A DNA stretch of 13,742 bases, from the NCBI GenBank assembly GCA_963643175.1, contig CAVIJF010000038.1, forward strand, positions 1 to 13,742. Direction: 5' to 3'. This DNA comes from CAMEON01 sp963643175. Lineage in GTDB: Bacteria; Bacillota; Clostridia; Oscillospirales; CAG-272. A program made the position numbers and the translations under genes. The notes below the pieces were generated by a model. It did no database searches, had not been told where the DNA came from, and saw only the letters and a program-made list of their open reading frames with translations. Below, one piece after another: positions 1-9,528 of this stretch (the stretch's first letter is position 1; the number at the start of each line of letters is the position of its first letter).

Positions 1-52
1 AGGGGGTCGGGGGATGGGGGCAGGATATTTGTGCGAAGTCAGGTCGAACCGG
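1..52 (+). repeat. Right end of a dispersed repeat, cut by the window edge
   Basis: This stretch matches the right arm of the palindromic element at 3672-3945. Both hold a GGGTCGGGGG-ATGGG block, then a more variable middle, then AGGTCGAACCGG, after which similarity stops (position 52 here, 3945 there). It also shares GATATTTG with the reverse complement of the left arm near 3693-3700. The common endpoint suggests a defined element end rather than chance. The left part lies outside the window, so its full length cannot be judged. No coding capacity is visible. Confidence 0.6.
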
Positions 53-138
53 CATCTAGGTACCCCAAAAAAGCGAATCGGTCGCGTCAGCAGCACGGCC
101 CTTCACTCAAATTTTGCAAAATAATATATATAAACCTC

Positions 139-167
139 TTGACAAATTCTATAATTCGTGCTACAAT
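139..167 (+). promoter_or_regulatory. Sigma-A-type promoter for the ribbon-helix-helix gene
   Basis: TTGACA at 139-144 and TACAAT at 162-167 are separated by 17 bases, close to the housekeeping consensus. The region around it (about 110-170) is sharply AT-rich against a GC-rich background. Transcription should start near 174, giving a leader of only about 25 bases before the ATG at 199. A purine-rich GGAAGGGA at 181-188 is the likely ribosome binding site. No obvious operator palindrome was seen. Confidence 0.85.
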
Positions 168-198
168 ATAGGCACAGCAAGGAAGGGAATGCAAGAGC

Positions 199-876
199 AT
201 GAAGAAAAGCACCTATTCGGTTGTGCTGTCCGACCGGGTCGTCGCAGAAATCGACAGACTGGCGTACCGCAAGGGCACCAACCGCTCCAGCATGATAAAT
301 GAAATACTTGCCGAATATGTCTCCCTGACAACACCGGAACAGCGCATCAGCCATATTTTTTCGGATATGGCGGCTCTGCTGTATCCGGGCGAAGTCTTCC
401 GGGAACTGGCGCCGCCGACGCCGTCGGTCATGTCCATGCGCGCGGCACTTGCCTATAAGTACAATCCCACCGTGCGCTATACCGTGGAGCTGTTCCGCGA
501 CCCGGGTACCGCGCACGGCGGGGCACAGGGTGTCATCCGCGTGTCGGTGCGCACCACCAGCGCGGCACTGCTTGCCGAACTGCGCCGCTTCTACCGCCTG
601 TGGGCGGAGACCGAACGGCAGTACGGCTTCCCCGGTGAATCCACCGTGGAGGACGATGTGTTCCGCCGCCCGATTCTGCACCGCATCAGCCCCGCCGCAC
701 GGGATACACACCCGTCCGGCAGCGGCGAGAACGCCGGTGCTATGCTGGCGGCTTATGTGTCGCTGATGGACAGCGGCATGAAGCTGAGCTTCCGGGAGCC
801 GGACGACCGCGCCGCTTCTGCCGCGCTCTCCGAGCTGTACGCCGCCTACCTTGCCGACAACCGCGAAATCGTGTAG
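199..876 (+). CDS. Ribbon-helix-helix domain protein with an unrecognised C-terminal region
   Basis: A 225-residue protein. Residues 1-45 look like a CopG/Arc-type ribbon-helix-helix DNA-binding fold: a short beta strand (STYSVVLSD), helix A (RVVAEIDRLAYRKG), the N-R-S-S turn and helix B (MINEILAEYV). The remaining 180 residues match no family I recognise. They begin with a helical stretch, then a beta-rich part with repeated V-x-V-type strands (VRYTVELF, GVIRVSVR), then helices rich in Leu, Ala and Arg. No membrane segment or signal peptide is visible. The start is set by a strong promoter and a purine-rich site 10 bases upstream. It lies 99 bases before clpB on the same strand with no convincing terminator between, so the two may be co-transcribed. 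It may be a regulator of itself or of clpB, but that is inference. The fold call is moderately sure; the function is unknown. Confidence 0.85.
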   Translation: MKKSTYSVVLSDRVVAEIDRLAYRKGTNRSSMINEILAEYVSLTTPEQRISHIFSDMAALLYPGEVFRELAPPTPSVMSMRAALAYKYNPTVRYTVELFRDPGTAHGGAQGVIRVSVRTTSAALLAELRRFYRLWAETERQYGFPGESTVEDDVFRRPILHRISPAARDTHPSGSGENAGAMLAAYVSLMDSGMKLSFREPDDRAASAALSELYAAYLADNREIV

Positions 877-975
877 CGGGTCGGAAAAGACCGGCGCGGC
901 AACGCTTTTACCGATTTACCAAAGCAAATCCCCGCGGAAAGCAAAACCATTCACCTGTGAGAGGAGGTATGTATC

Positions 976-3603
<2,628 letters not shown>

Positions 3604-3671
3604 TGCGGTGGGGCATACTCCCCCGCCGGCGGTTTACCGGACGGTGTTCCGGTGCGGGGTCCCCCTCCTCC

Positions 3672-3945
3672 CCGGTTCGCCCGGCGCCTGTGCAAATATC
3701 TTTCGCCTCTTCCCCCCTCCGGGGAAGGGGCGTTTTTCCTTTATCCGCTCCCGGTGTGCGTTTTCGGGGCGCCGCAAAACTGCCCGGCAGGCAGTGCCGC
3801 GTCCGGCGCAGTTGCAGGGGTGCCGGGGGCGCAGCCCCCGGCAAAATAAACCTGAAGTCTCCCCCTTCCCCGGCGGGGAAGAACGCTCTTCGAGCGCGGG
3901 TCGGGGGGATGGGCGAAAGGTTTATGCAGAGGCAGGTCGAACCGG
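3672..3945. repeat. Palindromic repeat element with imperfect terminal inverted repeats
   Basis: The ends are CCGGTTCG (3672-3679) and CGAACCGG (3938-3945). The left arm (3672-3720) and the reverse complement of the right arm (about 3897-3945) stay alignable for about 48 bases, sharing CCGGTTCG, GCCT-TGCA, CTTTCGCC and a C-run. The interior holds several perfect hairpins: TGCCGGGGGC/GCCCCCGGCA (3821-3843, loop GCA), CTTCCCC/GGGGAAG (3865-3881, loop GGC) and CGCTC/GAGCG (3884-3896, loop TTC). A partial copy of the right end lies at 1-52. There is no open frame worth calling. It looks like a non-autonomous repeat or a structured intergenic repeat; no target-site duplication is obvious. Confidence 0.6.
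3704..3737 (+). terminator. Intrinsic terminator of clpB
   Basis: CGCCTCTTCCCC (3704-3715) pairs with GGGGAAGGGGCG (3721-3732) over 12 positions with one T-G wobble, around a CCTCC loop, and is followed at once by five T (3733-3737). This is a textbook Rho-independent terminator, 100 bases after the clpB stop. It overlaps the left arm of the palindromic repeat element at 3672-3945, so the repeat may supply the terminator. Confidence 0.85.
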
Positions 3946-4046
3946 TAGCGTCGGGGGCAAACATCCCTTCCGGTACCGCAAGCCGCCGGAGCATCCGCCA
4001 CACCTCCCCTCTGTATATGAATAAAGTGTAAATTCTCAAAACCCTC

Positions 4047-4075
4047 TTGCAATCCGCGGGAGGGTATATTATAAT
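4047..4075 (+). promoter_or_regulatory. Sigma-A-type promoter of the dcw (mraZ) operon
   Basis: TTGCAA at 4047-4052 and a perfect TATAAT at 4070-4075 are separated by 17 bases. The predicted start of transcription is near 4082, exactly where the MraZ box array begins. It lies downstream of the clpB terminator, so the dcw genes form their own transcription unit, with a leader of about 127 bases before mraZ. Confidence 0.85.
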
Positions 4076-4081
4076 ATAGCT

Positions 4082-4111
4082 GAAGTGGTGGAAAGTGGTG
4101 CGAAGTGTGGA
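4082..4111 (+). promoter_or_regulatory. MraZ operator: three 10-bp direct repeats
   Basis: Three adjoining decamers, GAAGTGGTGG (4082-4091), AAAGTGGTGC (4092-4101) and GAAGTGTGGA (4102-4111), share the core AAGTG at exact 10-base spacing. This fits the AAAGTGK-type repeats known as MraZ binding sites upstream of mraZ in several bacteria. They sit just after the -10 element, over the predicted transcription start, which suits autorepression by steric block. The match to the family motif is from general knowledge; binding is inferred. Confidence 0.8.
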
Positions 4112-4208
4112 ACTTTGGAGCGTTTTCAACCATAGCAGCCGGGAGGAAAATTTCTCCGGGAGAATGACAAAAGAAATCCGGAACACCGGAGGGAAGGAGG
4201 ATCGCGGT

Positions 4209-4631
4209 ATGCTGACAGGCGAATACAGACATACAGTCGACGCAAAGAACAGACTCTTTATCCCTGCCAAGCATCGGGAGGAGTTGGGGACCTCCTTTGT
4301 CATCGTAAAGGATGTGCGCGGTCCCCGCCTGAAGGTGTTCTCCATGCAGGCGTGGGAAGCCTATCTGGAACCCATCAAGCATCAGGACAGGAAAATCGTG
4401 GATCAGCTGATGCGCTTCCTGCACAGTACCGCGATTTACGCCGAACCGGACAGCCAGGGGCGCGTGGTTCTGACCCCCGCACTGCTGGAGTACGCCGGAA
4501 TCGGCAAGGACGCCGTTATCGTCGGCTGCGCCGACTATGCGGAAATCTGGGCGGCGGACAGGTACGATGCCGAAATGAACGCCGTCAACCCGGATGCCCT
4601 GCGGAGCGCCCTGGAGGCGCTCGGACTGTGA
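4209..4631 (+). CDS. mraZ: Transcriptional regulator MraZ
   Basis: A 140-residue protein, the usual length for MraZ. It is made of two SpoVT/AbrB-like halves, each with the family D-x-x-x-R signature: D11-A-K-N-R15 and D81-S-Q-G-R85. MraZ forms a ring-shaped oligomer that binds repeated boxes in front of its own operon and usually represses it. The matching boxes are at 4082-4111. The start is chosen at the ATG behind AAGGAGG (4194-4200, 8 bases away), and the protein begins MLTGEYRHTVD, as the family does. An in-frame upstream ATG at 4095 lies inside the operator and is rejected. The gene is first in the dcw cluster and its stop overlaps the rsmH start by four bases. Confidence 0.97.
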   Translation: MLTGEYRHTVDAKNRLFIPAKHREELGTSFVIVKDVRGPRLKVFSMQAWEAYLEPIKHQDRKIVDQLMRFLHSTAIYAEPDSQGRVVLTPALLEYAGIGKDAVIVGCADYAEIWAADRYDAEMNAVNPDALRSALEALGL

Positions 4632-5599
4632 GCCGGACGGATACCGGGACGGCTTCACCCGAGGGCGGAACCTTTTCACATAAGCCGGTCATGTTCGCGG
4701 CGTGTATGGACGCGCTGAATATTAAGCCGGACGGTACATATATAGACGGAACGACAGGCGGCGGCGGACATTCCGCCGGCATCGCATCGCGCCTGACGAC
4801 CGGACGCCTGATTGCCATCGACCAGGACGAGGCTGCCGTGCGCGCCGCCTCGGCGCGGCTGGCGCCCTTCGGGGCACGCGCCACAGTGGTGCGGAACAAC
4901 TTCTGCCGGCTGGCGGATGTGTGCGCGGAGCTGGGTATTGAGCGGATAGACGGCGTGCTGCTGGATCTGGGCGTTTCCTCCTACCAGCTGGATACGCCGG
5001 AGCGGGGATTCTCCTACATGGCGGATGCCCCGTTGGATATGCGGATGGACGGTCGCGGAAGCCGGACGGCGTATGACGTGGTGAACACGTACAGCGAGGC
5101 GGATCTGCGGCGCATCCTGTTTTCCTACGGTGAGGAACGCTTCGCCGGGCGCATTGCGGCACGCATCGTGTCCGCACGCGCCGGACATCCCATCGAAACA
5201 ACAGGCGAGCTGAGCGACATCATCCGGGCGGCGATTCCGGCGGCGGCACGCGAGGGCGGACACCATCCCGCCAAGCGGTCGTTTCAGGCAATCCGCATCG
5301 AGGTCAACGGGGAGCTGGACGTCATACGCCCCGCGCTGGAGGCGGCAACAGACCTGCTGAACCCCGGCGGACGGATGGCAGTCATTACCTTCCACTCGCT
5401 GGAAGACAGAATCGTCAAGGAAACCTTTGCGGACATGGCGCGGGGCTGTATCTGCCCTCCTGACCTTCCGGTGTGCGTCTGCGGACGAAAGCCCCGGGTG
5501 CGTCCCGTCAGCCGTAAGCCCATCCTCCCGACGGCGGAGGAATTAGAAGACAATCCCCGCGCCCGCAGTGCCAAGCTGCGGGTGGCGGAAAAACTCTGA
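4628..5599 (+). CDS. rsmH: 16S rRNA m4C1402 methyltransferase RsmH (MraW)
   Basis: A 323-residue S-adenosylmethionine-dependent methyltransferase that adds the N4 methyl group to C1402 of 16S rRNA in the ribosomal decoding site. Visible family marks are H18-K-P-V near the N-terminus, the SAM-binding DGTTGGGGHS (40-49), the LGVSSYQLDTPERGFSY block, FSYGEERFAGRIA, the KRSFQAIRIEVN motif, ITFHSLEDRIVK and the usual C-terminal N-P-R-A-R-S-A-K-L-R. The start is taken as GTG at 4628, which overlaps the mraZ TGA (GTGA) and has GGAGG at 4613-4617. The next ATG (4691) would cut into the conserved HKPV, so it is not used. Overlap with mraZ implies translational coupling. Length and motifs are complete, with no sign of decay. 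Confidence 0.96.
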   Translation: MSRTDTGTASPEGGTFSHKPVMFAACMDALNIKPDGTYIDGTTGGGGHSAGIASRLTTGRLIAIDQDEAAVRAASARLAPFGARATVVRNNFCRLADVCAELGIERIDGVLLDLGVSSYQLDTPERGFSYMADAPLDMRMDGRGSRTAYDVVNTYSEADLRRILFSYGEERFAGRIAARIVSARAGHPIETTGELSDIIRAAIPAAAREGGHHPAKRSFQAIRIEVNGELDVIRPALEAATDLLNPGGRMAVITFHSLEDRIVKETFADMARGCICPPDLPVCVCGRKPRVRPVSRKPILPTAEELEDNPRARSAKLRVAEKL

Positions 5600-5704
5600 G
5601 GGACCGCCAGACCGGCGGCTTCCCGGGGCGTCGCCGGACATATCCCGCAGACGGGATTCCGGCAGATGCCGCAAACCAATTCCGGCGGAAAGGAGTTGAA
5701 CGGC

Positions 5705-6715
5705 ATGAATCGGGAATATGACAGACCGTCCCGCGTTTCCCTGGCGGGAAGCGGGAGCAGTGCCCGCCTTCTGCACGCGGACGAGCTGACGCCCGCCCAG
5801 CGGCGGAGCAAGGACGCGCAGTCCGCGGACACGGACAGACGGTATATCGATATGCTGTGCGACCGCTACCGTGACCGGGGTGTCGCGGGCAAGGTGCACG
5901 CCGATGAGGCGCGTCAGAGACGGCAGGAAGCACTCAACCGGGCAGTCACGCCGGGAAGCTACGTTGCGACCGGGCAGCTGGGCGGCAGGAAGCAGAAGGC
6001 GTCCGGCGAGGACGATATGGCGGAATACCGGAGCGGACGGTCGGACGGCAGGTCCTTCATGACCGCGGACGACTTCAGCCGCTATTACAAGGACCGACGG
6101 AATTTCCGGAATCCCCAGTATCAGGCACCCGTCGTCAAGACGGTCCGCCATGACCCTGCCGAATTGGCGGCAGAATATTCCGGCATGGAGGTACTCCCGC
6201 CAAAAAAAGCCGGCTGGCTTACTGACACAGACAAGCTCCTCGCGCCCTTCCGCAAGCTGATGAAGCTGCCCTTCATGCAGCGGCTGAACGTCTGGGCGGC
6301 GGAAACCTTCCCGAAAGAAACCGCGGTTGTCCCGTCCCGCAGACGGGCAAAGCCAATCCCGGTCGGGGCGGTGGCTGGACTTGCCGTCGTCGCCGTGTCC
6401 ATGTCCCTGGTCATCGGCAGTACGGTGTTGGTAAGCCGCTCCACACGGGAAGCAAGCGAGCTGAAGGACAAGCTGGAGGAGCGCCGCACGGTGCAGTCCG
6501 AGCTGTCGGATCAGCTTGATCTGAAAAACGACCTCCTCTCCATCCGCGAGCGCGCGGTCAACGAGCTGGGCATGGTAGGCGAGCAGTATGTGAACGGCTC
6601 CTACCTGGACAGCGGGGCGGAGGATCATCTGGAAATCGAAAACGGTAACGGAAGCGGGGAGCGCAAGTCCGGATGGGCGGCGATCCTGAGTGCCTTCGGC
6701 ATCGGGCGGGACTGA
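5705..6715 (+). CDS. ftsL: FtsL-like division protein with a very long cytoplasmic N-terminus
   Basis: A 336-residue protein in the ftsL position between rsmH and spoVD. The last third has the FtsL plan: one membrane segment (about 219-241, VGAVAGLAVVAVSMSLVIG), a coiled coil (about 245-285, rich in E, L, K, S and Q) and the E-R-A-V-N-E-L-G-M-V signature ending at V291, then a polar extracellular tail. FtsL forms a complex with DivIC/FtsB and activates FtsW-FtsI at the septum. The first 215 or so residues are a polar, Arg- and Asp-rich region I do not recognise; typical FtsL proteins have only about 30 residues there. The start at 5705 is behind AAAGGAG (5689-5695). An in-frame ATG at 5666 has no ribosome binding site. 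The gene could be a lineage-specific fusion, but I see no second known domain. The FtsL identity rests on the C-terminal third and on position. Confidence 0.8.
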   Translation: MNREYDRPSRVSLAGSGSSARLLHADELTPAQRRSKDAQSADTDRRYIDMLCDRYRDRGVAGKVHADEARQRRQEALNRAVTPGSYVATGQLGGRKQKASGEDDMAEYRSGRSDGRSFMTADDFSRYYKDRRNFRNPQYQAPVVKTVRHDPAELAAEYSGMEVLPPKKAGWLTDTDKLLAPFRKLMKLPFMQRLNVWAAETFPKETAVVPSRRRAKPIPVGAVAGLAVVAVSMSLVIGSTVLVSRSTREASELKDKLEERRTVQSELSDQLDLKNDLLSIRERAVNELGMVGEQYVNGSYLDSGAEDHLEIENGNGSGERKSGWAAILSAFGIGRD

Positions 6716-6858
6716 CGTCCCGGACGGTGCGGCACGCTCCGGAACAGGCATAATCGGCGCCCCGGCGTCATACCATGAGGATGGACGGACACCGGGGCAG
6801 TCGGGAAAAGCGGAGCGGCAGCTCCGGACAGATCGGGCGGCGTGTGTGCTTCACCGCC

Positions 6859-6908
6859 GGGCGGCGCGGGTGGTTCCGTTGCCCCCGGAGGGAAAGTCGG
6901 CGCCGCCC
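6859..6908 (+). other. Long-loop stem in the ftsL-spoVD gap
   Basis: GGGCGGCGC (6859-6867) is perfectly complementary to GCGCCGCCC (6900-6908) across a 32-base loop and is followed by TTCTTTT. The 240-base gap (6716-6955) holds no gene I can support and ends in the spoVD ribosome binding site AAAGGAG. The stem could be a leader structure or a weak attenuator, but chance pairing is easy in DNA this GC-rich. Confidence 0.3.
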
Positions 6909-6955
6909 TTCTTTTCCCGTCGGCTGCCATTGAAAAAAGCAAAGGAGTGCCACGC

Positions 6956-9298
6956 ATGAGCGACAGGAGCGACGAAAACAGGCGGAAATCCCCGCCCGAC
7001 GGCGGGCAGGCAAAACCAAACGGCACACCACCGCCGGATACCGTACTGCACCCGGTCGATACGCATACCCTGCGCCGCGCCGGAATTCTGTGGTTCGTCA
7101 TGATTGCCGCCTTCGTGTACCTGCTTGTCCGCATTCTCATTCTGCAGACCGTTGGGTACGAAAAGTACCAGAACAAGGTGCTCAGTCAGATTACCACCGA
7201 GTCGTCGGTCACAGCCGAGCGCGGGCGCATCTACGACACCAACCGCACCGTGCTGGCTACCAACGTCACCACCTACCGGGTGTTCATCTCCCCCCGCACC
7301 ATTCAGGAATGTTCCGAGGAAGCGGGGACGCACTATGACGAAATCATCGCCAACGGGCTGTCCGCCCTTCTGGACACCACCTATGAGGACGTGATGAAGC
7401 AGACCACCTACACGCGGTATCTGGACCGCACGATTGCGCGGCAGGTGGACGGGGACAAGGCGGCGGAGGTGGAAGCCTTCATTGACGAATACTGCCTGAA
7501 CAACATGGTATTCCTGCAGGCGGGAAGCAAGCGCTACTATCCGCACGGCACGCTGGCGTGCCATGTGCTGGGCTTTACCACCAGCGACGGCGGCGGCGCC
7601 TACGGGCTGGAACTGCAGTATGACAGTCTGCTGGCAGGCACAAGCGGACGTTACATCACGGCGCGGGACTCGCACGGCAACGAAATGCCCTATGAGTACC
7701 AAAGTTATGTCCGCGCCAGTGACGGGCATTCTATCGTCACGACGCTGGATGTCTACATTCAGTCGGTGCTGGAGGAACAGCTCTCCACCGCCTACATTGA
7801 GTCGGGCGGGCAGAACCGCGCCTGCGGCATCGTCATCGACGTGGAGACGGGCGGCATTCTGGGCATGGCGACCTACCCCTCCTTTGACCTGAACGACCCC
7901 CGCACGCTCAACGCGGACAGCCTGAGCACGCTGAACGCCAGCGGCTATGCCGTCGGCAGTGAGGAGTACCTCAAGCTCAAGCAGGATCTGCAGCTGACCA
8001 CGTGGGCTAACAAATCCATCACCGAGGCGTATATGCCCGGCTCGACCTTCAAAATCGTGACCGCCTCCATGGCGTATGAGGAGAATCTGGTCACGGCGGA
8101 CGAAACCTTCTACTGCCCCGGCTACTACAAGGTCGGCGGGCGCACCATTCACTGCCACAAGACCGCCGGGCACGGCTCGCTGACCTTCGCCGAGGGCTTA
8201 CAGCAGTCCTGCAACCCGATTCTTATGATGATGGGACTGCGCATCGGGCAGGAGCGCTTTTACAGCTACTTCCGCTCCTTCGGCTACCTGGAAAAAACCG
8301 GCGTTGACCTGCCCGGCGAGGGCGTCAGCATCTTCTACCAGCCGGACAATTTCAAGGAAATCGATCTGGCTACCTCGTCCTTCGGGCAGAACTTCAAAAT
8401 CACGCCGCTCCAGCAGATTATGGCGGTCACGGCGGTCGCCAGCGGCGGCTACCTGCTGACCCCGCACCTGCTTAAGGAGGAACTGGACAGCAGCGGGAAC
8501 GTGGTCAGGTCCTATGAAACCAATGTCCGGCGGCAGGTCATCTCATCCGACACGGCGGCACAGCTTGCCAAGATACTGGAGGAGGGCGTATCCGGAAACG
8601 GCGGCGCCAAAAACGCCTATGTGGCAGGCTACCGCGTGGCAGCCAAGACCGGTACCTCCGAGAAAATCGACAAGAAGGACGACAGCGGGCGGGAATACTA
8701 CGTCTGCTCCTGCGTGGGGTTCGCCCCGGCGGACGACCCCAAGGTCGCGGTGCTGATTCTGGTGGATGAGCCGACGCAGGGCGTTCTGTACGGCTCCTAC
8801 GTGGCGGCGCCCTACCTTGCCAATGTCATGGAAGCCATCCTGCCGTACCTCGGCGTGGAGGCGGTCTATACGGACAAGGAGCTGGCGAACATGGCACGCA
8901 CCATGCCGGACGTGACGTACTGGAGCGTCAGCGCGGCACGCAGTTACGCGACCGAAAACGGCTTTACCGTGGAGGTCGTGGGCGACGGAAACGTCGTGTA
9001 CGGGCAGTCCCCGGCGGCAGGCGTCAAGGTGGAATCCGCGCGGGCACGGCTGATTCTGTACACCGAACAGCGCACCGAACGCACAACCGTGACGGTGCCC
9101 GACCTTCTGGGCAGAACCGCCGTCTCCGCCAACGAAACACTTGCCGCGCGTCAGCTGAATATCCGCATTCAGGGGACCAATAATTATCTGAGCGGCACCG
9201 GGGCGGTCGCCATTGCGCAGGATCCGCCCGCCGGAACCGAGGTGGAAATCGGCACGGTCGTCACCGTGACCTTCCGCAACAGGGAAGATTCGGAATAA
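6956..9298 (+). CDS. spoVD: Class B penicillin-binding protein, SpoVD/FtsI type, with two PASTA domains
   Basis: A 780-residue membrane-anchored transpeptidase that cross-links septal (or spore cortex) peptidoglycan next to FtsW. Visible in order: a polar Pro-rich cytoplasmic tail (1-40), one membrane anchor (about 43-63), the dimerisation domain opening with E88-R-G-R-I-Y-D, and the transpeptidase domain with S363-T-F-K366 (catalytic Ser in MPGSTFK), S418-C-N420 and K564-T-G566. Two PASTA domains follow, at about 650-705 and 713-779 (opening T-V-P-D-L-L-G). All three active-site motifs are intact. Start choice: ATG behind AAAGGAG, with the membrane anchor in the usual place; in-frame codons back to 6842 are GC-rich non-family sequence. 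Vegetative FtsI and sporulation SpoVD cannot be told apart from one copy. It is the only class B PBP in the window and lies in the dcw cluster, so a vegetative septal role is plausible. Confidence 0.94.
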   Translation: MSDRSDENRRKSPPDGGQAKPNGTPPPDTVLHPVDTHTLRRAGILWFVMIAAFVYLLVRILILQTVGYEKYQNKVLSQITTESSVTAERGRIYDTNRTVLATNVTTYRVFISPRTIQECSEEAGTHYDEIIANGLSALLDTTYEDVMKQTTYTRYLDRTIARQVDGDKAAEVEAFIDEYCLNNMVFLQAGSKRYYPHGTLACHVLGFTTSDGGGAYGLELQYDSLLAGTSGRYITARDSHGNEMPYEYQSYVRASDGHSIVTTLDVYIQSVLEEQLSTAYIESGGQNRACGIVIDVETGGILGMATYPSFDLNDPRTLNADSLSTLNASGYAVGSEEYLKLKQDLQLTTWANKSITEAYMPGSTFKIVTASMAYEENLVTADETFYCPGYYKVGGRTIHCHKTAGHGSLTFAEGLQQSCNPILMMMGLRIGQERFYSYFRSFGYLEKTGVDLPGEGVSIFYQPDNFKEIDLATSSFGQNFKITPLQQIMAVTAVASGGYLLTPHLLKEELDSSGNVVRSYETNVRRQVISSDTAAQLAKILEEGVSGNGGAKNAYVAGYRVAAKTGTSEKIDKKDDSGREYYVCSCVGFAPADDPKVAVLILVDEPTQGVLYGSYVAAPYLANVMEAILPYLGVEAVYTDKELANMARTMPDVTYWSVSAARSYATENGFTVEVVGDGNVVYGQSPAAGVKVESARARLILYTEQRTERTTVTVPDLLGRTAVSANETLAARQLNIRIQGTNNYLSGTGAVAIAQDPPAGTEVEIGTVVTVTFRNREDSE

Positions 9299-9306
9299 AA
9301 GACAGA

Positions 9307-9482
9307 TTTTCAAGGCTTCACCGCGCAATTCCGATGGTGCAATTGCGCAGTCGGATTTTTCGTCAGACGATACAAAAAGCCGCAGGCTGTAGTGGCGCTA
9401 CAGCCAAGGTTTTTTGTGAAGTATGACGGAAAAGACGCAAGCAAGTGTGCCATGCGCGGATTGCGCGGTGAAGCCTCAAAAA
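9307..9482. mobile_element. 176-bp foldback, MITE-like element
   Basis: The whole segment is one long imperfect palindrome centred on about 9395. Terminal inverted repeats: AGGCTTCACCGCGCAATTCCG (9313-9333, shown in part) pairs with 9457-9476, with a single extra base, and outer TTTT/AAAA blocks extend it to 9307 and 9482. Inner paired blocks are TTTTTCGTCA (9356-9365) with TGACGGAAAA (9424-9433), ACAAAAAGCC (9372-9381) with GGTTTTTTGT (9408-9417), and GGCTGTAG (9385-9392) with CTACAGCC (9398-9405) around a TGGCG loop. The paired inner blocks keep G-T wobbles. It carries no gene. It starts 9 bases after the spoVD stop and takes the place expected for murE. The core resembles a two-way terminator, so it may also dampen read-through into murF. 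Confidence 0.75.
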
Positions 9483-9528
9483 GCAGGGATGTACCAAACG
9501 GAACCTCACCGATCCGATTGCCCGGAAG

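Larger units (their letters stand above)
3604..4208. other. Non-coding gap between clpB and mraZ
   Basis: 605 bases with no gene I can support. It holds, in order: a GC-rich fold at about 3621-3658 (CCCCGC pairing with GCGGGG, and ACCGGA with TCCGGT), the clpB terminator, the palindromic repeat element, a promoter at 4047-4075, three MraZ boxes and a leader of about 97 bases. Short open frames here (for example 3603-4031) follow repeat and hairpin sequence and show no protein-like pattern. Confidence 0.7.

Noticed and set aside
877..975. CIRCE or CtsR operator in front of clpB
   Set aside because: I looked for the TTAGCACTC/GAGTGCTAA inverted repeat and the GGTCAAA heptad repeats and found neither in this gap nor before the upstream gene.
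4095..4208. N-terminal extension of mraZ from the ATG at 4095
   Set aside because: This stretch contains the MraZ boxes and leader. The ATG at 4209 has the ribosome binding site and the standard MraZ N-terminus.
5543..6751. Minus-strand open frame opposite ftsL
   Set aside because: Because ftsL is poorly conserved in its N-terminal part I considered whether this strand could be real. The + strand has a good ribosome binding site and an FtsL-like C-terminus in the right operon place, so the minus frame is a shadow.
6851..8173. Minus-strand open frame opposite spoVD
   Set aside because: Antisense to a complete class B PBP with intact active-site motifs; no independent support.
9307..9482. CRISPR-like or riboswitch reading of the palindromic element
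   Set aside because: There is one palindrome only, with no regularly spaced repeats and spacers and no recognisable riboswitch core. A foldback mobile repeat explains it better.
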